The position numbers were made by a program, and so were the translations under genes. Source: Tomitella cavernea (lineage in GTDB: Bacteria; Actinomycetota; Actinomycetes; Mycobacteriales; Mycobacteriaceae). Taken from it: a stretch of DNA of 64,000 nt. The stretch is from NCBI RefSeq assembly GCF_016599145.1, contig NZ_JAENKO010000005.1, forward strand, positions 1 through 64,000. The letters run 5' to 3'. Below the pieces are notes generated by a model. The model was not told where the DNA came from and searched no databases. It saw only the letters and a list, made by a program, of their open reading frames with translations. The number at the start of each line of letters is the position of its first letter. Position 1 is the stretch's first letter. Below are positions 53,411 through 61,813 of this stretch, in pieces.

Positions 53411-54622
53411 TCAGCTCGTCGGCGTCAACGCGTGCTCGGCCGGGCCGTCGCCGGCGAGCACCGGCCGCGCCTGCCGCACCGACCAGGCGGCGGCGACGAC
53501 GGCGATCGCCACCGCGAAGCAGGCGAGTGTGTACCAGAGGTTGCCGATCGGATCGCCGTTCGCCGTGACCCCGTCGACGGCGGCGATGTAGTCCGGCAGC
53601 GCCGAGGCCCACAGCACCGCCAGCACCACGAGGTAGACGATGGCGTAGAAGCGGATGAACGGATTGTCGTGCCGGACGGAGTCGGCCCCGGTGAGCAGGC
53701 CCGCTCCCGATCCGGGACGCAGCCGCAGCCACTGCCGGGTGAGCACCACGACCGCGATCACCGCGATGGCGGCAAGCTCGATCACGTATCCGGCGGCCCG
53801 CCAGCCGTTGCCGCCGATGCCCATGATGGTGGCGGGCATGGGCAGGATGAGCACGCCCACCGATGCGAGAAGGCCGACCACGACCGTGCGGCCCGTCAGC
53901 GACCACCCGCCGAAACGCCTGCCGGCGTCGGTGCTTTGCATGCCGAAACGCCTGCCGGCGTCGACATGCCGGCCCACGAAGAACTGCACGCACAGCGCCA
54001 GCGACATCGGCCAGAGCGCCGCGAACACCACGATCGACGGCACGGGCACCGCGTCGAGGAACGGTTTGGCGATCTCGTTGTCCGCCGACCACTCCCACCA
54101 GCGCAGCTGCGGCCCGAGCTGGTCGAAGATCTCGTAGAACGCGTGGTGCACGAAGCCCACGCATGCCGCGCCGATGAACACCCCGTAGCGGCGGAACACC
54201 CCGAGCATCCGCACAAGTTCGAACGCCATCGTGGCCATGAGCGGGTAGATCGCCACGATATACAGGGGAAGCCGGCCCCACAAGAAATCGACCGCGAACA
54301 CGTTGTGGGCGAACATCGTCCCCAAGTACTCCTCGGTGCCGAAATGGGCCGGGAAGTAGATGGGCGGCTCGATGATGAACAGGAAGAACAGCGCGCCGAA
54401 CCACAGCACCAGGTTGGTCGGGTCGCCGTGGCGGCGCAGCCGGACGATCGCGTACAGCAGCGCCAGCACCGAGCCGACGATGATGAGCGTGCCGAGCACC
54501 GGCAGGGTCCAGTTCTCCAGGCCGAAGGGGCTGCGGAACGAGACGACGCCGCCCGTCTCGGCGCACGAGAATCCCATCGAGTGCGCAAGTTCGGCGAAGG
54601 CCGGCGAACAGTGGTCGGTCAT
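53411..54622 (-). CDS. Multi-spanning membrane protein of unknown function
   Basis: A 403-residue protein with eight or nine membrane helices. Notable residues in loops and helices: HFGTEEYLGTMFAHNVFAVDFLWGR, VHHAFYEIFDQLGPQLRWWEW and PNPFIRFY-like NPFIRFYAIVY. Several His, Glu and Trp residues near membrane surfaces suggest a cofactor or metal site. A loop carries a duplicated DAGRRFG unit. It follows the PF10118-type gene by 36 bases and is probably co-transcribed. I do not recognise the family; it may be an oxidoreductase or a transporter subunit. Confidence 0.7.
   Translation of the reverse strand: MTDHCSPAFAELAHSMGFSCAETGGVVSFRSPFGLENWTLPVLGTLIIVGSVLALLYAIVRLRRHGDPTNLVLWFGALFFLFIIEPPIYFPAHFGTEEYLGTMFAHNVFAVDFLWGRLPLYIVAIYPLMATMAFELVRMLGVFRRYGVFIGAACVGFVHHAFYEIFDQLGPQLRWWEWSADNEIAKPFLDAVPVPSIVVFAALWPMSLALCVQFFVGRHVDAGRRFGMQSTDAGRRFGGWSLTGRTVVVGLLASVGVLILPMPATIMGIGGNGWRAAGYVIELAAIAVIAVVVLTRQWLRLRPGSGAGLLTGADSVRHDNPFIRFYAIVYLVVLAVLWASALPDYIAAVDGVTANGDPIGNLWYTLACFAVAIAVVAAAWSVRQARPVLAGDGPAEHALTPTS
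53909..53963 (-). repeat. Two 22-bp direct repeats within the membrane-protein gene
   Basis: GCCGAAACGCCTGCCGGCGTCG occurs at 53909-53930 and 53942-53963 with a 33-base period, encoding two DAGRRFG segments in a cytoplasmic-type loop. Confidence 0.85.
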
Positions 54623-54658
54623 GCGGAACTCCCTGTAACGGACTGTCGGTGAGCGGGG

Positions 54659-55591
54659 TCAGGAAGCGGTGGAGGCGGATCCGGCCGTGTACCAGCGCGT
54701 GACGTCGTAGCCGTCGTCGTAGCGGCGGAACCACACGTCGGCGAGCGCAGGCAGGTTCTCATGCTCGGGGTTGTGCCGGGGAAGCTGGCTGCGCACGGTG
54801 CCGGCGAGCGCGACGAGCTGCTCGCGCATCGGGAGCGCCGTGAACGCGCGTGGCATGGGGCCGCGGTCGACGTACTCCATGCCCGGGATCAGCTTGGACA
54901 GGCGCTGACGGCGTCGGTAGTTGGCGAACATGCACATCGCATCCACCTGCCGATCCTCCAGCGGCACATGCTTGTTGAATCCCTCGCAGGCGATGCGGAT
55001 GACGTCGAGCACGTGCTTGAAGATCGATGGCGCCATGCGCATGCGGTAGGTGTCGCTGCCGATCACCGAGTCGAAGATGATCAGCGCGGAGCTGCGGTGC
55101 TCCACCTCCTCGACGAAATGCCAGATGAACAGCGATGCCACGCGGTCGTCGCCCGGACGGAACAGCCGCGCTTCGTTGTCGAGCATCAGCTTGAACACCG
55201 GGGTGAAGGTGGCCTCCAGGTCCGCGGTGTAGGCGAGGCGGTAGTCGGCGGAGGTCTCCACCGCGAGCTTGTCGAAGGCACCGATGACACCGTCGAGGGT
55301 CTCCTGCAGCGACGGGTACCGGCGCACGAGCGCGGCGGCGTGCTGGCGGTGGGCGGCCGAGTGCTGACCCTCCTGGCGGACGAACGCGGTGGCCTCGCCC
55401 GCGATGTCCGGGTCGGTGATCCTGGGCATGACTTCGCGGATCATGTTGACGATCATCTTCTCGAACCCGATGGCCAAAAACGACACGGCATTGGCCATCG
55501 CGGAGAACGACGGGTTGTCGGGGTTCCAGTTGAAGGGGACGTCGTACTCGTCGAAGGCGAAGCGCATCTTGCGCATCTGCAGGTCGGTCAT
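54659..55591 (-). CDS. PF10118-type predicted metal-dependent hydrolase (ferritin-like)
   Basis: A 310-residue all-helical protein of the predicted metal-dependent hydrolase family. Putative di-metal ligands are in FVRQEGQHSAAHRQHA, FVEEVEHRSSAL and the earlier helix VSFLAIGFEKMI. The ATG at 55591 is five bases after AGGAG; a GTG two codons earlier overlaps that site. It is divergent from the TetR gene and followed by the large membrane protein, suggesting a small regulated oxidoreductase or hydrolase system. Substrate unknown. Confidence 0.83.
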   Translation of the reverse strand: MTDLQMRKMRFAFDEYDVPFNWNPDNPSFSAMANAVSFLAIGFEKMIVNMIREVMPRITDPDIAGEATAFVRQEGQHSAAHRQHAAALVRRYPSLQETLDGVIGAFDKLAVETSADYRLAYTADLEATFTPVFKLMLDNEARLFRPGDDRVASLFIWHFVEEVEHRSSALIIFDSVIGSDTYRMRMAPSIFKHVLDVIRIACEGFNKHVPLEDRQVDAMCMFANYRRRQRLSKLIPGMEYVDRGPMPRAFTALPMREQLVALAGTVRSQLPRHNPEHENLPALADVWFRRYDDGYDVTRWYTAGSASTAS

Positions 55592-55645
55592 CGGCACACT
55601 CCTCGCCGTCCGGCGCCGCGCGGCGGCGCGCAGGGGTTATACGAA

Positions 55646-55671
55646 CATACAACCAGTCGGATTACTGTATG
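55646..55671. promoter_or_regulatory. Inverted repeat CATACA-N14-TGTATG, candidate TetR operator
   Basis: Perfect six-base arms in an AT-rich patch between the divergent hydrolase and TetR genes, 55 bases from the hydrolase start. The size suits a TetR dimer. Confidence 0.55.
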
Positions 55672-55829
55672 GTCAATGGCGGGTGCATCGCGTCAGGTGC
55701 CGGCGGTCTTCGCGCGGGGTAGGCGGTGGGGCGCGTGGTAGCGTCGGCCGGGCCGCCCAGCGGCGGTGCGGGGTGAAGGGAATCCGTGCGCCCCGGGGCA
55801 CGGGGCATTGCGAGACGAGGACACGGCTG

Positions 55830-56438
55830 GTGGCGCGCAGACGAGGCTGGGGCGGTGCACCCCCCGCCAACGATGAAGAGGCCGCCGAGAGGATCGTCGC
55901 CGCGGCGGTGGCACTGATCACTGAGACCGGGTCCGGTATCACCATCGCCGACGTGGCCGAACGGCTGGGCGTGATCCGGCAGACCGTGTACCGCTACTTC
56001 CCCAGCGCCGACTCGCTCATGCGCGCGGCCGCGATCGCCTCGGTCGACGGCTTCCTCGACCGTCTCACTGCGCACGTCCACGGCCTCACCGACCCGGCCG
56101 GCGCGATGGTGGAGGCGGTACTCTACACGCTCGAGGAGGTCCACCGGATCCCCCACCTGGGCCTCATGCTCTCCGGCGAACATGCGCAGGGGGTCACTGC
56201 GCCCGAGGCGATCGGCTTCGGCATGACGATGATCCGCCGGTTCGACGTGGACTGGGGGGCCCATGGCTACGATGACGCGGCGCTGCGGGAGCTCGTCGAG
56301 TTCGTGCTGCGGACCATGCAGTCGTTCTTCCTGTCGCCCGCGGACCCCGCCTGGGGGCGCGCGGTTCTGCGGCGCTATCTGGACCGGTGGATGGGCACGG
56401 CGATCGCCGCGCAGGCGCAGATCACCCCCGCGCGGTAG
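55830..56438 (+). CDS. TetR family transcriptional regulator
   Basis: A 202-residue regulator. N-terminal TetR domain: ERIVAAAVALITETGSGITIADVAERLGVIRQTVYRYFPSADSLMRAAA (residues about 20-68). The C-terminal helices probably bind a hydrophobic ligand. The GTG at 55830 starts MARRRGWGGAPP; GAGG lies nine bases upstream. It is divergent from the hydrolase/membrane-protein pair and likely represses it. Confidence 0.9.
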   Translation: MARRRGWGGAPPANDEEAAERIVAAAVALITETGSGITIADVAERLGVIRQTVYRYFPSADSLMRAAAIASVDGFLDRLTAHVHGLTDPAGAMVEAVLYTLEEVHRIPHLGLMLSGEHAQGVTAPEAIGFGMTMIRRFDVDWGAHGYDDAALRELVEFVLRTMQSFFLSPADPAWGRAVLRRYLDRWMGTAIAAQAQITPAR

Positions 56439-56562
56439 GGGCGGCCGGGTCCTGGCCGATCCGGCCTCCGGCGAGGTCGAGCACCGATTGCCGCCGAAGC
56501 CGCTGGAACGCGCGCTCGAACTGTGCACGCGGTGCGCGGATTGCAGGGCGGGTCGCAGCGTG

Positions 56563-57258
56563 TCAGCGCCCGGTGGGGCGCAGCACGATCTCGGTGGGGT
56601 GCGCGTCCGCGGGTGTGCGCACGGCGTTGCCGACGGCGCGGGCGACGGTGGCGGGCGCGAGGAACCGCCGCGGGTTGTACGTCGCGCCCTCGGAGGCGAC
56701 GATTGCCCGCTGCATGGGGGTGTCGATGCGTCCGGGGTGCACGGAGGTCACGCGCAGCCCCGGCTCTTCCTGGCGGAGCGCGTCTCCGAACGCCCGCAAT
56801 GCGAACTTGCTGGCGGCGTAGGAGCCCCACCCGGGGTTGGCGCGCAGACCGGCCCCCGAGTTGATGAGCACCACGTGGCCGCCCGCCGCGCGCAGTGCGG
56901 GGAGCAGCGCGCGGGTGAGCTCGACGACGGCGAACACATTGGCTTCGAAGGTGCGTCGCCACTGCCCGGCGTCCGACTCGTCCACGGAACCGAGTTCGCA
57001 GATCCCTGCGCTGTGCACGAGCACGTCGAGCCTGTCGATGCGTGCAGTGGCCTCGGCGACGGCCGTCGCCGAGGTGAGATCCACCCGCCACTGTTCGGCG
57101 CCGGGCAGTTCGGCCGCCAGCGCGCCCAGCTGCGACGCGTCGCGGCCGCCGAGCAGCAGGCGATGGTCGGCGGCGAGCTCGCGCGCGATGTCCGCCCCGA
57201 GCCCGCTGGACGCGCCCGTGACCAGCGCGGTCCGTGTGACGGCGTCGGTGCTGGTCAT
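56563..57258 (-). CDS. Short-chain dehydrogenase/reductase
   Basis: A 231-residue SDR: TGASSGLG at residues 14-21, HSAG at 82-85, catalytic Ser134, Tyr147 and Lys151 (YAASK). GGRDA after the second strand (Arg39) favours NADPH. The ATG at 57258 follows TGGAGG. It is divergent from the flavin reductase gene across 78 bases. Substrate not readable. Confidence 0.9.
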   Translation of the reverse strand: MTSTDAVTRTALVTGASSGLGADIARELAADHRLLLGGRDASQLGALAAELPGAEQWRVDLTSATAVAEATARIDRLDVLVHSAGICELGSVDESDAGQWRRTFEANVFAVVELTRALLPALRAAGGHVVLINSGAGLRANPGWGSYAASKFALRAFGDALRQEEPGLRVTSVHPGRIDTPMQRAIVASEGATYNPRRFLAPATVARAVGNAVRTPADAHPTEIVLRPTGR

Positions 57259-57336
57259 GTGATGCCTCCAAGGTGCGGCCGTACCGGTCCGCGGGTCCGG
57301 GATGTGGATCGCTGTCCGGGCTGGGACGATGGCCGT

Positions 57337-57891
57337 ATGGTAACTGCGGCGCGCGGCGGCGGACAGCGACGGCTGATCGACCAGGACGAGCTGCGGCGTG
57401 TACTGGGGAACTTCTGCACCGGGGTCACCGTGATCACCGCCCTGCACTACGGCGCACCGCAGGGATTCGCGTGCCAGTCGGTGACGTCGCTGTCGCTGGA
57501 CCCGCCCTTCGTCTCGTTCTGCCCCGCCAAAAGTTCCCGTAGCTGGCCACTCATGCGCGGCGCGGGCGGGATCTGCGTCAACGTGCTCTCGCACGAACAG
57601 CTGCAGCTGTGCCGTCGATTCGCCACGAGCGGAGCGGGGAAGTTCGAGGACACCGCCTGGGAGCCCGCGCTCAACGGCGCCCCGGCGCTGCACGGCACGC
57701 TGGCGCGTATCGAGGCCGAGGTGGAGTTCGAGCACGACGCGGGCGACCACACGATCGTGATCGCCCGCGTCAGCGAGCTGGAGGTGCACCGGCAGGCCGA
57801 TCCGTTGCTGTTCTTTCGCGGCGGGTACGGCAGCTTCGTGCCTTCCCGGCCGGGGGACGGGCAGGCGCGCTCCGGGTTCGCTCAGACCTGA
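57337..57891 (+). CDS. Flavin reductase domain protein
   Basis: A 184-residue flavin-reductase-like protein: LRRVLGNFCTGVTVITAL, FACQSVTSLSLDPPFVSFCPAKSSRSW, ICVNVLSHEQ and the terminal GGYGSF are the family signature, as in HsaB-type partners of two-component monooxygenases. The start is set at the ATG six bases after GACGAT, giving a leaderless mRNA. No oxygenase gene is adjacent. Confidence 0.9.
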   Translation: MVTAARGGGQRRLIDQDELRRVLGNFCTGVTVITALHYGAPQGFACQSVTSLSLDPPFVSFCPAKSSRSWPLMRGAGGICVNVLSHEQLQLCRRFATSGAGKFEDTAWEPALNGAPALHGTLARIEAEVEFEHDAGDHTIVIARVSELEVHRQADPLLFFRGGYGSFVPSRPGDGQARSGFAQT

Positions 57892-57910
57892 TGCCTCCCA
57901 GGCGGCCGGG

Positions 57911-59266
57911 TCAGGCGCGGGAGTGCACGGTATCGGTGTCGCCTGGGTGCGGCTCCAGTTCCGCCTCGTCGACCGCTTGCGCGGGTCCCTCGGCGGCGAC
58001 CTCGTCTTCGAGGACCTCGAGCTCGCGCTCGGCGCGCGGCTGCGTTGTGGGGCGCAGCGCAAGGAAGCCGACGGCGACGAGGCAGCACAGCGCTCCGGCC
58101 CAGAACGGCGCGGCCATCGCGGGATCGTCGCCGGAGCCGAACCACTCGGCGAGGTGGCCGACGAGGATGGCGGAGACGGCGCCGCCCATCCAGCGCAGGA
58201 AGTTGTAGCCGGCGCTGGACACGGATCGCACCGTGCCGGCCGAGCTCATCGCCGCGCCGGTGAACAGCGTGTTGAGGACGCCGGACACCAGGCCGGAGAC
58301 GACGACGCCGACGACGATGAGCGCTTCGGATTCGACGGCGGTGCCGACTGCGATGATGGCGAGCACGACGGCGCAAAGGAACACCGCGCCCATGAGACCG
58401 TGCCGCTCGCCGAATTTCGCCGAGACGCGCGGCGCGATGAATACGCCGGAGATCGCGACGCACACGCCCCAGCCGAAGAAGACGAAGCCGATGTAATAGG
58501 CCCCCTTGCCCAGGGCGAACGGGGCCCAGGCGATCACGGCGAAGAACGCTGCCGTGTAGAACGCGGAGCCGATGGACGTCATCAGCAGGTTCCGGTCTTT
58601 GAGTGCGCGGAGCGGGTCGGTGAGCCGGATCGGCGTGCGGTGCGCCTTGTCCCCGTCGCGCTGGAGCATGATGACGCACAGCAGCGCGCCGATGGCCATG
58701 AGGATGGCGGTGCCGGCGAACGGCCCGCGCCACGAGATGCTGCCGAGCACGGCGCCCGCCAGCGGCCCGACGGCCAGGCCGAGGCCCAGCGCCGCCTCGT
58801 ACATGAGGATTGCGCCTTTCTGGCCGCCGGTGGCGGCGCCGACGATCACCGACAGCGCCGTGGCGATGAAGAACGCGTTGCCCAGGCCCCAGAGGGCTCG
58901 CAGCCACACGAGTTGCTCGATGGTGCCGGCGAAGGCGCACAGCCCGGCGGCGATGACGATGAGGATCAGCCCGGCGACTACGGTGCGCTTGGCGCCGAAG
59001 CGGTAGCTCATCAGCCCGGTGAGCAGCATCGCGAACACCTGCACGCCCAGGTAGGACGCGAACAGCAGGGTGGTCTGCGAAGGCGTGGCGTGCAGTGCCT
59101 CGGTGATGGTGTTGAGGATCGGGTCCACCAGGCCGATGCCCATGAACGCGATGACTGCGGCGAAGGCCGTGACCCAGACCTGCTTGGGCTGGCCCTTGAG
59201 CGCATCGAGCAGTCCGGGATGTTCGTCGGCGTGGGCTGGTGGTGCGCCCTGCGGGGTGGTGCTCAT
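57911..59266 (-). CDS. MFS drug efflux transporter
   Basis: A 451-residue 12-helix major facilitator. The loop 2-3 motif appears as GLMSYRFGAKRTVVAGL, and motif C as GLGLAVGPLAGAVLGSISWRGPF, typical of drug:H+ antiporters. It ends in a 45-residue acidic cytoplasmic tail. The start overlaps the marR stop codon by four bases (ATGA). Co-expression with a MarR repressor suggests an inducible exporter of a hydrophobic compound. Confidence 0.92.
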   Translation of the reverse strand: MSTTPQGAPPAHADEHPGLLDALKGQPKQVWVTAFAAVIAFMGIGLVDPILNTITEALHATPSQTTLLFASYLGVQVFAMLLTGLMSYRFGAKRTVVAGLILIVIAAGLCAFAGTIEQLVWLRALWGLGNAFFIATALSVIVGAATGGQKGAILMYEAALGLGLAVGPLAGAVLGSISWRGPFAGTAILMAIGALLCVIMLQRDGDKAHRTPIRLTDPLRALKDRNLLMTSIGSAFYTAAFFAVIAWAPFALGKGAYYIGFVFFGWGVCVAISGVFIAPRVSAKFGERHGLMGAVFLCAVVLAIIAVGTAVESEALIVVGVVVSGLVSGVLNTLFTGAAMSSAGTVRSVSSAGYNFLRWMGGAVSAILVGHLAEWFGSGDDPAMAAPFWAGALCCLVAVGFLALRPTTQPRAERELEVLEDEVAAEGPAQAVDEAELEPHPGDTDTVHSRA

Positions 59267-59820
59267 CGTGCGTGCGTCTCGCTTTCCTGGAAATGCGGTG
59301 TGCCGGGTCCGTCGGTGTCGCCCGCACCGGCGGGGCCCGGGAGGTCCAGCGCGAGCATGGCGTTGAGCGCGGGGACGGATGCGGCGATCGCCTGGCGGTC
59401 GCCGTCGGTGAGCTGTTCGAGGAGCGCGGCGAGTAGGACGTTGCGCTCGCGGGCCACGTGCCCCAGGCGTTCGCGACCGGACGCGGTGAGTTCGACGAGC
59501 ACGGCGCGCCCGTCGTCGGGATCGGGCCTGCGCTGGACCAGTCCGAGTTTCTCCACGCGCCGGATGATGGCGGTGGCGGTGGGCATGCGGATCTGCTCGC
59601 GTTCGGCGAGCTCCCCCATGCGCAGCGGACCGTGGTCGAGCACGGTGGTCAACGCCGTGCTCTGCGCGGGTGTGAGTTCGACGGACGGTACGCGGCGGCG
59701 CACGAGGTTGTTCAGGCGCAGTAGCACCGGACGCAGGTCGGCGGCCAGCACGGCCTCGTCGCTGGAAAACCGAGGTGCCGTCGATTGGGACGCCTGTGCA
59801 GTCACCGTCTTGTCGGACAT
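59263..59820 (-). CDS. MarR family transcriptional regulator
   Basis: A 185-residue winged-HTH regulator: LTPAQSTALTTVLDHGPLRMGELAEREQIRMPTATAIIRRVEKLGLVQRRPDPDDGRAVLVELTASG covers the recognition helix and wing. It is the first gene of the unit with the MFS pump. A perfect palindrome touches its start codon, so it should repress itself and the pump until a ligand binds. Confidence 0.92.
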   Translation of the reverse strand: MSDKTVTAQASQSTAPRFSSDEAVLAADLRPVLLRLNNLVRRRVPSVELTPAQSTALTTVLDHGPLRMGELAEREQIRMPTATAIIRRVEKLGLVQRRPDPDDGRAVLVELTASGRERLGHVARERNVLLAALLEQLTDGDRQAIAASVPALNAMLALDLPGPAGAGDTDGPGTPHFQESETHAR

Positions 59821-59841
59821 AGTTAGTAAGTCTAACTAACT
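59821..59841. promoter_or_regulatory. MarR operator, palindrome AGTTAGT-N7-ACTAACT
   Basis: Seven-base perfect arms directly in front of the marR ATG, in a sharply AT-rich patch that would also include the promoter. The location fits negative autoregulation. Confidence 0.75.
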
Positions 59842-59926
59842 ATCACCAGAGCATAAAGCGGAGACGGCGTGGCGTCTGTCACCCGTCGCCCTTGCGGTAG
59901 CCGTGAACGTGCGTCACACTAAGAGC

Positions 59927-60754
59927 ATGGAGCTGGCTTACGATATCCGCGGGGAAGGCCCCACCCTGGTGCTGGTGCACGGCGTGATCCATCGGCGCCA
60001 CGCGTGGGACCCGGTGGTCGACCTGCTCGCCCGGCACCGCAGGGTGGTCACCGTCGACCTGCCCGGGCACGGTGACTCCCCGGAGATGCCCGAGGGCCCG
60101 AACCCGCTGCAGATCGGGGCCGACCTCGCCGTCGAGTTCTTCCGCGAGATCGCGCCCGAGGAGAAGGTGCACGTGGCCGGCAACTCGCTGGGCGGCTGGA
60201 TCGCGCTCGAGGCGGCCGCGCGCGGCGAGGTCGCATCGGCCACCGGCCTGTCCCCTGCAGGCTTCTTCGCCGGCGCGCTCGACCAGGCGCGCGCGGTCAA
60301 CACGTTCCGCACCCTGCGTTGGGCCACGCGACGGATGGGCGGGACGCGCGATGCGTTCGTCAGCAACCGCGTGGGGAAGTCGGTGGGTATGGGCGTGTTC
60401 ATGTCGCACCCGTGGCGTGTGCCCGCGGAGACGGCCCGTATTGATGCGGAAAGCCTGCTCAGCAACAAGGTGATCGACCGCGGGCTCAGCGCGGACTTCG
60501 CGTTCAGCCGCCCCGTCGACACGTCCGTGCCGGTCACCGTGGCGTGGGGGAGGCGCGACCTCGTCCTGCCCTGCTACGAAGCCAAACGCGTGCATCAGGC
60601 GTTTCCGCAGGCCGAGGTGACGATCATCCCTGGCGTCGGTCACGTGCCGATGTGGGACAATCCGCAGCTGGTGGCGTCGATCCTGCTCGCCGGCAGCGCG
60701 GGGCCGACGGTGCCGCGCTGCGCACCGGGTGCGCAGGCCCGTCCGGCGAGCTGA
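59927..60754 (+). CDS. Alpha/beta hydrolase
   Basis: A 275-residue hydrolase: oxyanion HG at 18-19, nucleophile Ser87 in AGNSLGGW, acid region in VAWGRRDLVLP, and base His in PGVGHVPMW. DLPGHGDS is present. There is no signal peptide. The ATG at 59927 lies six bases after a CACACT -10-like element; the upstream ATG at 59903 precedes that element and is unlikely. Substrate unknown; an esterase or C-C hydrolase role is possible. Confidence 0.9.
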   Translation: MELAYDIRGEGPTLVLVHGVIHRRHAWDPVVDLLARHRRVVTVDLPGHGDSPEMPEGPNPLQIGADLAVEFFREIAPEEKVHVAGNSLGGWIALEAAARGEVASATGLSPAGFFAGALDQARAVNTFRTLRWATRRMGGTRDAFVSNRVGKSVGMGVFMSHPWRVPAETARIDAESLLSNKVIDRGLSADFAFSRPVDTSVPVTVAWGRRDLVLPCYEAKRVHQAFPQAEVTIIPGVGHVPMWDNPQLVASILLAGSAGPTVPRCAPGAQARPAS

Positions 60755-60760
60755 CGCCGC

Positions 60761-60868
60761 GAGTCGAACCGACGGGCAGAGTCGAACCGACGGGCAGAGT
60801 CGAACCGACGGGCAGAGTCGAACCGACGGGCAGAGTCGAACCGACGGGCAGAGTCGAACCGACGGGCA
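60761..60868. repeat. Six perfect tandem 18-bp repeats between convergent genes
   Basis: GAGTCGAACCGACGGGCA repeated six times without change, between the ends of the hydrolase and the LLM oxidoreductase. Each unit holds a mini-palindrome GTCG-AAC-CGAC. The copies being identical suggests recent expansion or correction. Confidence 0.95.
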
Positions 60869-60871
60869 GAG

Positions 60872-61681
60872 TCAGGCCCGCGAGTCCCGCCAGGCCAGCG
60901 CCTGCCGGAGTTCGCCGAAGTCGTAGTCGGGGCCGCCGGATGCGACGGTGAACAGCGTGGCACCCTGCGCCACCAGCTGGTCTGCCCGCTGCTCGGGGGT
61001 GTGGCCGTCGTCCGAGGCGGTGGGCCAGGGCACCGAGCGTTCGATCTCCGCCGGGTCCCGGCCCACGCCGGCGCAGTGCCGATCCAGGGCGTCGAGCTTC
61101 TCCGGGTAGCCGTCCGGGTCGGCGAACGAGTGCCAGATGTCCGCGTGACGGGCCACGTGCCGGAGCGTCTTGCGCACTCCTCCCCCGCCGACGAGCACCG
61201 GGATCCTGCGTGTGGGCGGCGGGTCCAGGCGGGGCAGCCGCGCCGCGATGCGGTCGAGGTTCTCCCCCAGCAGGTCGATGCGCGAGCCCTTGGTGCCGAA
61301 CTCGTAGCCGTACTGCTCGTAGTCCTTGGCGAACCAGCCCGCGCCGACGCCGAGGATGAGCCGCCCGCCGCTGATGTGGTCGACGGTGCGGGCCATGTCC
61401 GCCAGCAGGTCCGGGTTGCGGTATCCGCCGCCCGTGACCAGCGCACCGATCTCGATGCGCTCGGTCTGCTCGGCCCACGCGCCCAGCATCGTCCAGCACT
61501 CGAAGTGCGCGCCGTCGATGCGGCCCTGCGCATCCGGGTAGAGCGGAAAGAAGTGGTCCCAGTTGAAGGCGATGTCCACACCGGCGTCCTCGGCGCGCAG
61601 CACGGCGTCGCGGATCATTCCGTAGCGGGGGGCGTGCTGCGGCTGGAGCTGCACGCCGACGCGGATGGGGCGGTCCGTCAT
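60872..61681 (-). CDS. LLM-class F420-dependent oxidoreductase
   Basis: A 269-residue luciferase-like TIM-barrel protein of the F420 type: FNWDHFFPLYPD, CWTMLGAWAEQTERIEIGALVTGGGYRNPDLLADMARTVDHISGGRLILGVGAGWFAKDYEQYG is the classic block, and VLVGGGGVRKTLR another. It would use F420H2 for a hydride transfer to an unknown substrate. Complete and of normal length. Confidence 0.93.
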   Translation of the reverse strand: MTDRPIRVGVQLQPQHAPRYGMIRDAVLRAEDAGVDIAFNWDHFFPLYPDAQGRIDGAHFECWTMLGAWAEQTERIEIGALVTGGGYRNPDLLADMARTVDHISGGRLILGVGAGWFAKDYEQYGYEFGTKGSRIDLLGENLDRIAARLPRLDPPPTRRIPVLVGGGGVRKTLRHVARHADIWHSFADPDGYPEKLDALDRHCAGVGRDPAEIERSVPWPTASDDGHTPEQRADQLVAQGATLFTVASGGPDYDFGELRQALAWRDSRA

Positions 61682-61813
61682 GGGCTGACCTCCGAAGGTG
61701 TCGGGTGTGCGTTCACCACGACTGTATGCACAAACCGCCGCGATCGCGCCGGGTCCGGCGGGTTGCGCATACGCTCGGCGGGGGTGACAGGCGGACGGCG
61801 GGTGCGCGCACCG

